Assembly: GCA_025766275.1 (NCBI GenBank)
Contig: JAFKAC010000176.1
Coordinates: 23,780-87,779, forward strand
Length of the DNA stretch: 64,000 nt
Reading direction: 5' to 3'
DNA from: Lactarius indigo
Lineage: Eukaryota; Basidiomycota; Agaricomycetes; Russulales; Russulaceae
Position 1 is the first letter of the stretch, and each line of letters starts with the position of its first letter. The notes below the pieces were generated by a model that saw only the letters and a list, made by a program, of their open reading frames with translations, did not search any database and had not been told where the DNA came from. This document shows, piece after piece, positions 54,524 to 64,000 of the stretch. The position numbers and the translations under genes are program-made.

Positions 54524-57307
54524 CTAGACGACACCTTTGATCCCAAGCTCCTCCGCGATGATCGCAGCGGCCTTCTCCCCGATGACGAGCGCGGTCCCAT
54601 AAGTGTTCGCACTAACATTGCTCGGGGGGATAGACAGGTCAGCAACTTTGAGCCCGCGCACACCGTACACGTTCAACCTCGCATCGACGACACCGCCCTG
54701 CTCTCGCGGCTTCATCGCGCACGTGCCAAGCTAATGCACAGAAGCAAACGCAAAAATACGTATGTTGTCAACGACGCCTCGCACTTTGCAGGGGGGAGAG
54801 GGGCTTACAGAGTGATAGGCCGTGGCAACTGCCCCAGCGAAAAATTTTTGAACACGAGTAGGCGAATAACGTAGATGTGGGGTCCACGTACCGTTCGCGC
54901 GAGCGAACGCCTCTAGTACACGCTCGTCCTCCTCCGAATATACGATTCGCGGCGCATCGAATGGGAGGGGACCATCGGCATGCGCGATGATGGACGCGGG
55001 ACCGCCCGGAGCGAACTTGGGGTGCAGCATGGGCGGCTCACCACGAAAGTGCGGCATGCGGCGGGCGATCTCGCGCGCGAACTTGTACCCCCACGTTAGG
55101 GGCTGCACGTCCGCCTTCCTGGTATACCAAAAAACACAGTGTGAGGGTGGGATAGAGGAGCGGGGAGGAAGGGGGGCGAACGATTCGAAGAAGCCGGGGA
55201 CAAAATCTACGGGCGAAGAAACGTCGTCGGCGTGCATGATGTGCACGTGTCCGCGCGCAAGGGGGTATTCCTATGCGTTGGGGTATTAGGAGTGTTGCAC
55301 GTACGGCAACCGAGGGCCGGGGGGTTATGTGGTGGGCTCACAGTATATATAGCTATGGTGAAGTATTTGCGCGGGGGTGCTGCAGTAGAATTCTCGAAAG
55401 ACCTGGACGATGGCAGTGATGAGCATCTTGACAACCCAATAATCGGAGCACGAACGCCGAGAACATCCCAATCCTCAGGACAGGCTTGTCTGGTGCATTG
55501 GCAAAGTAAGAATTCCAGTACTCCTGAAACTCAGGGCCAAGCTCGGCCACCTCGGATGGCTTTGGGCGCCACTTGATCCCCGCGTCGAGTGGGCTAGCTG
55601 GATGAGCATCGAGTCCCAAGGGATCAGAATACAAGTGCCGGCGTACCCTTGCGTTGAAATTTCCTTCTTGGTCTTTCCGAATTTGGCGGCCGCAGCTGAA
55701 ATACCATAGTCAGTCACAAAGCGCAGGCAGATACGCCTCTCAAAACGGGAGGAATAGAAGCCAGGGGCACACCATCGATGGCTCCTTCCATATTGCGGAA
55801 TACCGCATCCAACGATTGCGCCTCGTCTGCAGCAAAGTACTTATGGTCGAAGTTATTGTGGTCTGGACAGGCATACCCAAATGTCAGAAACTGAATGTTC
55901 AAAATGACTGTGGCAAGGGGAAACCTTGGTAATTCTCGCCGACTCCGGGTAAGTTGACGCGCTGCTTTACCCCGACCTGCTCGAGCACGTCCTTGGCGCC
56001 GATTCCTGAGCGCTCCAGAATAGCAGGTGAACCAAATGCCCCCGCTGAGATCAAGACCAGCTTCGTCCCTCGCACAGTGCGCGTTTCCCCCGGGCCGTCC
56101 GGGTGCAACAGCGGGTTGAGAGCATATGCGACGCCTGTCGCGCGATTCTCACTGCATACGTTATATATACTCAGCGAGGCAAGAGAAACACGTAAAAATC
56201 TCAAAACGCACTTGTCGAACGTGATGTGTTTCACATGTACTCCCGTCAAGAAGTGTAGGTTTGACCGGGTATCCTTGAGTGGGTAGATCATGTTGTGCGG
56301 TACATCCGAGCGGGTTCCCGTCTCGCCATTAATCCATCTACTCCCGAGAAAAAAAGAAAGTCAGTACTCTCCGAGTTGGGGAGGCGCATCCCGGCGCTGG
56401 GTACCATGTACGCACTTGGGCCACCTCTACTACCAGTGTTACTCAGCCATCGACCAACTTGAAGCTGCACAGTCAATTAAAAGGTCCTCACCGCGTACAC
56501 GTTTATCGTTTCCAAATCATTCAGGTCCGCGTCGTGCGGCTTCTGCGCACGATCGGGGTCGAGTGTGCGCGCAACTTGGAGGAACTGCTCAGCGAGGTCC
56601 GTCAAAAACCCACCCAGCGAGACTGCGAGTGGACCGTCTGTGCCGTGGGTCGCGCCCCCACCAGGAACCTGGTATGTCTCGATCTACAATGCCTCGAGTC
56701 TTGTTCAAAGGCAACACTACCTTACGCACCTTTCTCAGGAACGGGATGAGGTCCTTCGAGCCCCACCCTGGATTCTGGTACACTGTCTCCCACTCATCAT
56801 AGTCAGAGGCAGACGGGCGCACGTAAGCCATGACTATCAGTTTTAAAACAGTTGGACCCGACGCGTGGGTATAAATAAATCAGACGACCGAAGCTCGTAT
56901 ACGAAAGAGAAGAGCCACGAGACGCACAGTTGACGCTGCCTCCGCCGCCGAGACACTGTCCGCACCCCACGGTTGTGGTGCGGCCTCCGAGTGCCGCGCT
57001 CGGCTGAGAAATGTGCTCACGCACGGTGCGCGAGCCAGGTGCAATGTGGCTCGAGCATCTCAGAGGTTGGGTGTGCGCAGGGTCGTTGTACGTGGTGGGA
57101 CCGGCCTCGAGTAAGAGGACCCGCAGGCTCGCGTCGGCGACAGCGAGACGACTGGCAACGACGCACGCTGCCGTGCCGCCTGTTCGCAAGCAGATTTCCA
57201 TGGTGTTAGTGGAAGGAAGGTGGGTTGGAAGAGTTGGAAACCAGGGACGTCTCACCGCCTGCGATTACGATATCGTATTCCTCGTTGATTACGGTGGGAC
57301 TAGACAT
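54524..57307 (-). CDS. Alcohol (methanol) oxidase-like GMC oxidoreductase 1 (15 exons, 626 aa)
   Basis: A full model assembles on the minus strand: 57307-57256, 57179-56928, 56833-56730, 56677-56492, 56464-56412, 56337-56212, 56151-55925, 55862-55773, 55695-55647, 55593-55456, 55402-55342, 55270-55182, 55118-54892, 54828-54809 and 54730-54524. All phases agree. It starts MSSPTVINEEYDIVIAGGG, the FAD dinucleotide site; the usual third glycine is Ala22. CLGGGGSVNFM is the GMC signature, ERSGIGAKDVL and NLPGVGENYQDH follow, and the catalytic pair is His557 (TAYHS/LGT junction) and Asn600 (VSANTY). The H/N pair and the words around it fit methanol/alcohol oxidases, FAD enzymes making aldehyde and H2O2. 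There is no signal peptide and no obvious PTS1 (ends GIKGVV). In wood-decay fungi such enzymes supply peroxide. Confidence 0.85.
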
Positions 57308-58630
57308 TTGATAGCACCCATAGGTGTCACTAGTGGTAATTATATACTGTTCACATGCTTATGGAGCGCCACCTACGTATCATGCTTGTGAAGCGAACAG
57401 ATGTCGGTATAGGTAACTGGACAACAGCGCCTGCGGCGGCAGTCATGCGCAGGCATAATGTCAACCTTTTTCGGTGCTTGTTTCAAGACGCGTGCGTCGC
57501 TGCATTGACACCGACGCGAACAATCTGAAGTGGCGTCTTATGATAACGTACTTTCTAAGCCAAGTTCTAAGCTACTGTGTGGGTTTCCCAGGCCAGAGAC
57601 GATACAGTATGAAACGACATGAAATGCAAGATGAAATGCGACAGATATCGGGCTTCGATGTACTAGAGGATGTCACTGGAAACGGATGCTGTGGGTTTGA
57701 GAGAGGAACTAGAACAGGTAGGTAACCGTATCTCACTGCTGGGCTGCAGGTAGCATCTGCACAATGTTAGCCGGTCCAAGGCAAAGCGAGGAACGAGCGG
57801 TGCCTTAGAGCACAGTCTTTGAGTGAGCGGGCGAAGCGGCACGTGCTCATTCCTCTTGCGTGCCGCCACCTGCCCGCCCTACTTTTCAACCGGTCTGAAA
57901 AACCGGGATTACTTTCATTTTAACCCGCCCACCACACCCATTAAATATTTGGATCGATGATGAGGTCCTCTGTGTCCACCGACGCTCATCAAGTCGCTCC
58001 GGGAGGTTCCCACCCACCCGTCGCGACCTCGCCTCGGCCACATAGACTCTCATTTTCGATCGAGGAGCGCTTCGCGCTTTCGCCCAATCTCTCAAGCATC
58101 ATCCATTTCTCGCTGCCGGGTCTCTCGTACATACCCTCTATACACAGCTTCGCCCGTGTCATCTACTTAGCACAAATCTAATATCATTGTCCCACCAGCA
58201 GCGCTATCCTTTCATGCCGCATCTCCCAGATCACACCGCGCTCCGTCCAACGCGGCATAAAAATCTCATCGGAGAAGCGTAACAGCGACTCGCAAAGATT
58301 GATTGTACGCCGTATGTGATTTATTAAGCCGTCATTTGCATCGAAGCCATCAATGCTGCATACTCTTTTGAGTGCGTTTGTCTTCCTTACCACGACTCTA
58401 GAAAGCACCAACCCTGAGTCAACCTGTGGAGTTGGCGGCGTTTCTCTGAGAAAAAGCCAGGGAAATGGTAACAACCACGCAAGCTATGAAGCACGATTCC
58501 TGGTATTCTAGAGATGTACGAGCTCATGTTATCTATTGACTACATATGGTTACCAGTCAGAACTCGTTCGTACACAGTGAGAGCACATTTCGGGTCAACT
58601 TGATCCGCATTCTTTGCGACCGCTGCTCGT
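57308..58630. repeat. Spacer duplicated with the GMC genes, carrying a ~540-bp extra segment
   Basis: The part 57398-57767 matches 61550-61905 (for example GAACAGATGTCGGTATAGG and CACTGGAAACGGATGCTGTG), and 58308-58630 matches 61909-62236. The piece between, about 57768-58307, has no partner in the second unit. It was therefore either inserted here or deleted there. It contains a 74-codon frame (57957-58181) without known domain and a TTAAATATTT motif. This spacer should hold the promoter of GMC gene 1 (read leftwards). Confidence 0.65.
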
Positions 58631-61456
58631 TTAGACGACGCCTTTGATCCCGAGCTCCTCCGCGATGATCACGGCCGCCCTTTCCCCGATGACCAGCGCA
58701 GTCCCGTACGTGTTTGCGCTAACATTGGCCGGTGGGATAGACAGGTCGGCAACTTTGAGCCCGCGCACACCGTACACGTTCAACCTCGCATCGACGACGC
58801 CTCCCTGCTCTCGCGGCTTCATCGCACAGGTTCCGAGCTGGTGCGCACATGGAAACGCAAAGATACGTATCAAATGCACGTCATCGACGACGCCCCGCAA
58901 TTTATAGGAGAGGGGGGAGGCTCACAGAGTGCCAGCATGTACCAACTTCCCCCCGGAAAAATAAAAATAAAATCAATGCGGGTGAACGAGTAATGTGGAG
59001 GCGAAGGAAGCAGAGAATAGAAGAGTCCGCGCACCGTTTGCACGAGTGAATGCCTCTAGCGCACGCTCGTCCTCTTCCGAGTATACGATGCGTGGCGCAT
59101 CGAATGGGACAGGACCCTCGGTGCGCGCAACGACGGACGCGGAACCGCCCGGAGCGAACGCGGGGTGCATCTCGGGCGGCTCGCCACGGAAGTGCTGCAT
59201 GCGGCGCGCGATCTCGCGGGCGAATTTGTACCCCCACGTCAGGGGCTGCACGTCCGCCATCCTGGTAAGCCAAAACAATATAGTGTGGGGCCGGAATGGA
59301 AGAAAGCGGTAAAGAAAAGGGTCGAACGACTCGAAGTACCCCAGGACAAAGTCTAGGGGCGCAGAAACGTCGTCGGCATGCGTGATGTGCACATGTCCGC
59401 GCGCGAGGGGGTATTCCTGCTCATACAGATATCAGAAGTGTTGCACGTGTGTCTACGTAGGGTTATGTGGGCCCACGGTGTAGATAGCCAAGGTGAAGTA
59501 TCTGCCGGGGGGTACCGCAGTGGGATTCACGAAAAACCTAGACAACGGTGATGATGAGCGTCTTGACGACCCAGTCGTAGTTGTCGGAGCACGAACGCCG
59601 AGTACATGCCAATCCTCAGGACGGGTTTGTCTGGGGCATCGGCGAAGTAGGAGTCCCAATACTCCTGAAACTCAGGGCCAAGTTCCGCCACCTCAGACGG
59701 CTTCGGGCGCCATTTGATCCCTGCGTCGAGTGGGCTAGCCGGATGATAATTGAGTCCAAGGGGTGAGAAGCCAAGTGTTGGCGCACTTTTGCATTGAGAT
59801 CTCCTTTTTAGTCTTTCCGAATTCGGCAGCCGCAGCTGCAGTGGCTCAGTCAGTCGAAAGGCACGCGAAGATCAAAGTGGGAGGAAGGTGGGAGGAGCAC
59901 CAGCCCGAGCCGCACCATCGGTTGCTCCTTCGTCGTTTGCAGAATAGGGAATCCAACGATTGTGCCTCATCTGCAGCAAAGTACTTGATCCGATGACATT
60001 GTGGTCTGCACGTGTACGTTCAAACGTCAGAAAACGTACGTTCGAAATGGCTGATACAAAGAAATACCTTGATAATTCTCGCCAACCCCAGGCAAGTTGA
60101 CGCGCTGCCTCACCCCGACACGGTCGAGTACGTCCTTTGCACCGATGCCAGAACGCTCCAGAATACCAGGAGAACCAAATGTCCCAGCAGAAACGAGGAC
60201 TAACTTTGTCCCTCGCACAATACGCGTGTGTCCATAAAACCATCCGGATGTAACAGCGGGTTGAAGAGCATACGCGACGCCTGTCGCGCGATTCTCGCTG
60301 CACACATTATATAGCCATTCCTTCGGGGCAAGACAGACATGTCAAAAAAAATAAAATATACGCACTCGTCGAAGGTGACGTGCTTCACGTGTACCCCCGT
60401 CAAGAAGTGCAAGTTCGGCCGGGTGTCCTTGAGTGGGTAGATCATGTTGTGCGGCACATCTGAACGAGTGCCCGTCTCGGGGTTAATCCATCTGTTACCC
60501 GCCAAAAAGAAAGTTAGAAATGGCGGAGGCGCACGCTGCTGATGGGTATCATGTACGCACTTGGGCCACCTCTGCCGCCAGTGTAGTACTCAGCCATCGA
60601 ACAAGCTGCACGGTCGATTACAGGACCCTCACCGCATACACGTTGATCGTTTTCCAAATCATTCAGGTCCGTGTCATCCGGCCTTTGCGCACGATCCGGA
60701 TCGAGTGTGCGCGCAACTTGAAGGAACCGTGCTCAGCGAGGTCCGTGAAAAACCCACCTCGCGAGACGCGACGGTCCTTCTGTGCCGTGACTCGACCCCA
60801 CACGCAGGAACCTGGTATGTCTCGATCTATAACCCCTCAAGTCCTGGCCTAGCAGAACATTTAACCCCCTTACGCCCCTTTCTCAGGAGCGGGATGAGGT
60901 CCTTCGAGCCCCATCCGGATTCTTGTACACCGCCTCCCAATCATTATAGTCGGAGGCAGACGGGCGCGCATACACCATGACTGTTAGAGATTAAAACAGT
61001 TGGACAGGGCGCGGGGGCGCAAAATAAATCAGGACGCCAGAAGTCTGTGCACGAATGAGAAGAGTCACGAGACGCACAGTTGATGCTGCCTCCGCCGCCG
61101 AGACATTGTCCACACGGTACGATGGTGGTGCGGCCGCCAAGTGCCGCGCTAGGCTGAGAAACGTGTGTACGCACGGTACGCGAGCCAGGTGCGAGGTGGC
61201 TCAAGCACCTCAGAGGTTGTGTGTGCGTAGGGTATTATACGTGGTGGGGCCGGCCTCGAGCAAAAGGACCCGCAGGCTTGCGTCGGCAACAGCGAGACGA
61301 CTGGCAATAACGCACGCTGCCGTGCCGCCTGTTCGCAATCAGACATCCACGGTGTCAGTCGAAGGAATGCGGGTTGGAAGAGTTGGAGGCTATGGATGTC
61401 TCACCGCCTGCGATTACGATATCGTATTCCTCGTTGATTACGGTGGGACTAGACAT
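58631..61456 (-). pseudogene. Alcohol oxidase-like GMC gene 2, frameshifted
   Basis: The exon order follows gene 1, from the ATG at 61456 with the same first residues to the stop at 58631. Differences break it. One base is missing near 61232 (after the TTYN words of exon 2), giving an early stop. Another is missing in exon 3 near 60915 (the NPGWGS words). The donor after exon 3 has changed from GTGCGT to GGGCGT. Exon 4 is altered at its start. The 3' exons are better kept, including CWHS/LGT with the catalytic His and VSANTYGTAL with Asn. The final exon encodes the same protein sequence as gene 3 over its last 60 residues. Confidence 0.8.
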
Positions 61457-62236
61457 TTATAGCCCCCATAGACGTCACTAGTGTAATTAAATACTGTTTA
61501 CACCCTTATGGAGCGCCACCTACGTATCATGGGTGTGATTCGTGTGAAGCGAACAGATCATGCCGGTATAGGTAACTGGACACAGCGCCTGCGGCGGCGG
61601 TCATGTGCTGGCATAATGTCACCTTTTTCGGTGCCTGTTCCAAGACGCGTCGCTGCATTGACACCGACCGAACAATCTGAAGTGGCATCTTATGATAACG
61701 TACTTTCTAACGTATTGTGGGTTTCCCGGGCCGGAGGCGATACAATATGATATGATATGAAATGCAAGATGAAATGCGACGGATATCGGGCTTCGATGTA
61801 CTAGAGGACGTCACTGGCAGCGGACGCTGTGGGTTTGAGAGAGGAACTAGAACAGGTAGGTAACCGTCTCTCACTGCTGGGCTGCTGGTAGCCTCCGCAT
61901 AATGTTTGATTGTACGCCGTACTATGCGATCTAGTAAGTCACCATTTGCATCAAAGCCATCGATGCTGCGTACTCTTTGAATGCGTTTGTCCTTCCTTAT
62001 CACAACTCTAAAAAGCGCCAACCCTGAGTAAACCTGTGGAGTTGGGGGTGTTCTCTGAGAGAAAGTCAGGAAATGGCAACAACCACGCAAGTTCTGAAGC
62101 ACGATTACTGGTATTCTAGAGATATACAAGCCAATGTTATCCATCGACTACATAGGAACACCAGTCAGAACTCGTTCATACACAGTGAGAGCACATTTCA
62201 GGCCAACTTGATCCGCATCTTTGCGACCGCGGCCCG
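61457..62236. repeat. Spacer between GMC genes 2 and 3
   Basis: Second copy of the spacer at 57308-58630 but lacking its middle ~540 bp. The join lies near 61905, where GCATAATGTT is directly followed by TGATTGTACGCC. It contains no gene. Confidence 0.6.
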
Positions 62237-64000
62237 TTAGACGACGCCTTTGATCCCGAGCTCCTCCGCGATGATCACGGCCGCCCTTTCCCCGATGACC
62301 AGCGCGGTCCCGTACGTGTTTGCGCTAACATTGGCCGGCGGGATAGACAGGTCGGCAACTTTGAGCCCGCGCACACCGTACACATTCAGCCTCGCGTCGA
62401 CGACGCCGCCCTGCTCGCGCGGCTTCATCGCGCACGTGCCGAGCTAATGCGCAAATACGAGCAAAGAGGGGCACGGAAATTTGCGTTCTATCAATGACGG
62501 ACGTTCTGCGCTCTGTAGAAGAGGGAGGAGCTCACCGAGTGCCAGGCTGTGGCCACTATCCACCACCACAAGAAAAACAAGTGAACAACGGAGACTGGGA
62601 AGCGAAAAAAACTACGCACCATTCGCGCGCGCGAACGATTCGAGGACACGTTCATCCTCCTCCGAATACACGATGCGCGGCGCATCGAACGAGATGGGTC
62701 CCTCTGCATCCGCGATGACAGCTGCGGCACCACCCGGAGCGAACGCGGGGTGCAGCACGGCCGGTTCACCACGGAAATGTGGCATACGACGCGCGATCTC
62801 GCGCGTGAACTTGTACCCCCACGTCAGGGGCTGCACGTCTGCCTTCCTGTCAAATTAAAGATAACGCATGGGAATACTGGATGGGGGTGCGAAGAGAGAA
62901 GGTAACGGACGACTCGAGGTAACCGGGGACAAAGTCTGCAGGCACAGAGACGTCGTCTGCGTGTGATGTGTACATGTCCGCGTGCGGCGGGGTGTTCCTT
63001 TGCATGTGGGTATCAGAGAATGTGGCGTGTAGCTACGACTAGGGGTGAGCTTACAGTGAATGTAGCCAAGGTGAAGTATTTCCGTCGAGGGACTAAGGTG
63101 GGATCTCCGATAAACCTGGACGATGGTAATGAGTGTCTTGACTAATCGAGCCAGTCAGAGCACGAACGCCGAGCCTATTCCAACCCACAAGACAGGCTTG
63201 TCTGGCGCATTGGCAAAGTATGAGTCCCAATATTCCTGAAACTCAGGGCCGAGCTCGGCCACCTCGGATGGTTTCGGGCGCCACTTTATCCCTGCGTCGA
63301 TCGAGCTAGTGATATAGATATCAAGTCAGAAGGAAGTCAAAAACCAAGTGATGACGCACTTGTGCGTCGAGATCTCCTTCCTAGTTTTTCCAAACTCGGC
63401 AGCCACCGCTGCGGTATGTTAACCATAAATCACGGGCAGGTACGCTTCTAAATAAGGGAGAAAATATAGACACACCATCAAGTGCTCCTTCTTCGTTGCG
63501 GAATATCGCGTCCATCGTTTGTGCTCCATCTGCAGCAAAGTACTCAAAGAATAGAATATTGTGGTCTGCAAATGCGTACCCAAACGTCAGAAATAAACGT
63601 TCAAGATGCTAGCCACTGCACGGAAGAACCTTGGTAATTCTCGCCAACCCCAGGCAAGTTAACGCGCTGCTTCACCCCGACACGTTCGAGCACGTCCTTG
63701 GCCCCGATTCCCGAACGCTCCAGAATGCCAGGAGAGCCAAATGAACCCGATGAGACAATGACCAGCTTCGTCCCTCGCACAGTATGCGTATCCCTCGGGC
63801 CATCCGGGTGAAACAACGGGTTGAGAGCATATGCGACGCCTGTTGCACGATTCTCACTACGTTATACAGCCTTTTCAGGGAGGCGAGAGAAATACATCAA
63901 AGTCAAAACGCACTCGTCGAAGGTGACGTGCTTCACATGTATTCCCGTCAAGAAGTGCAGGTTTGGTCGGGTGTCCTTGAGTGGGTAGATCACATTGTGC
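62237..64000 (-). pseudogene. Alcohol oxidase-like GMC gene 3, partial and frameshifted
   Basis: This is a third copy whose 5' exons lie beyond the window; what is visible starts within exon 6. Recognisable parts are GSPGILERSGIGAKDVLERVG (63700), NLPGVGENYQ (63650), the ARGHVH block (about 62985), the TWGYKFTREIARRMPHFRGEP exon (62620-62840), TAWHS before LGT (about 62545/62440), and the C-terminal exon with VSANTYGTAL. Two bases are missing in the ARGHVH exon near 62965 compared with gene 1, which shifts the frame, so it is probably inactive. Exon 9 also differs at its donor. With the 5' part unseen this verdict rests on the one clear frameshift. Confidence 0.7.

Noticed and set aside
54731..54733. 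TAG directly before the LGTCAMKP words in GMC genes 1 and 3 (CAG in gene 2), looking like a shared nonsense mutation near the catalytic His.
   Set aside because: The TAG/CAG is the 3' splice site of an intron. A GTAAGC/GTGAGC donor upstream gives (Y/W)HS joined to LGT in frame, and the catalytic His is in the short exon before it.

Overview
The window is nuclear DNA from a basidiomycete fungus, most likely an Agaricomycete. Coding regions are cut by many short GT-AG introns (about 40-80 nt). The gene families are typical of that class: DUF6589, DUF6535, expanded F-box/LRR-like proteins, DUF1996 secreted proteins, methanol-oxidase-type GMC oxidoreductases, and Ty3/Gypsy chromoviruses. No species can be named from the sequence alone, and no tRNA, rRNA or CRISPR array was found.

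Layout. (1) 1-10002: two Ty3/Gypsy chromovirus copies of one family, head to head. Copy A (minus strand, gag plus open pol, 5' LTR 4537-5033) appears to have inserted into the protease region of copy B (plus strand, 3' LTR 9505-10002, decayed pol). Copy B in turn sits inside the last visible exon of a DUF6589 gene (10003-12753). The element carries a Tf1-like self-priming signature. (2) 13.1-32.7 kb: a minus-strand cluster of six F-box genes plus several relics. Two members share an 89-nt first exon that restores a proper ATG. (3) 33.5-34.9 kb: a seven-exon (or eight-exon) peroxisomal-type mitochondrial-carrier gene. (4) 36.2-43.2 kb: two DUF1996 secreted-protein paralogues with the same five-exon structure; the second has a long Ser/Thr/Pro tail ending in a poly-histidine tract. 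(5) 44.1-47.3 kb: a SAP18-like gene with an RGG/RS tail, then a NADAR-domain protein with a predicted N-myristoylation signal. (6) 48.7-50.7 kb: a hypothetical disordered protein. (7) 51.8-54.0 kb: a DUF6535 membrane protein. (8) 54.5-64.0 kb: three tandem alcohol-oxidase-like GMC genes on the minus strand. The first can be assembled as an intact 15-exon, 626-residue enzyme, the second is a frameshifted pseudogene, and the third is frameshifted and runs off the window; a fourth relic lies at 51.25 kb.

The genes do not form an obvious pathway. The window reads as a dynamic accessory region (transposon nesting, F-box and GMC duplication and decay) flanking a short block of ordinary genes (carrier, SAP18, NADAR). 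Exon boundaries were worked out by eye from splice consensus and family similarity and are not supported by transcripts.
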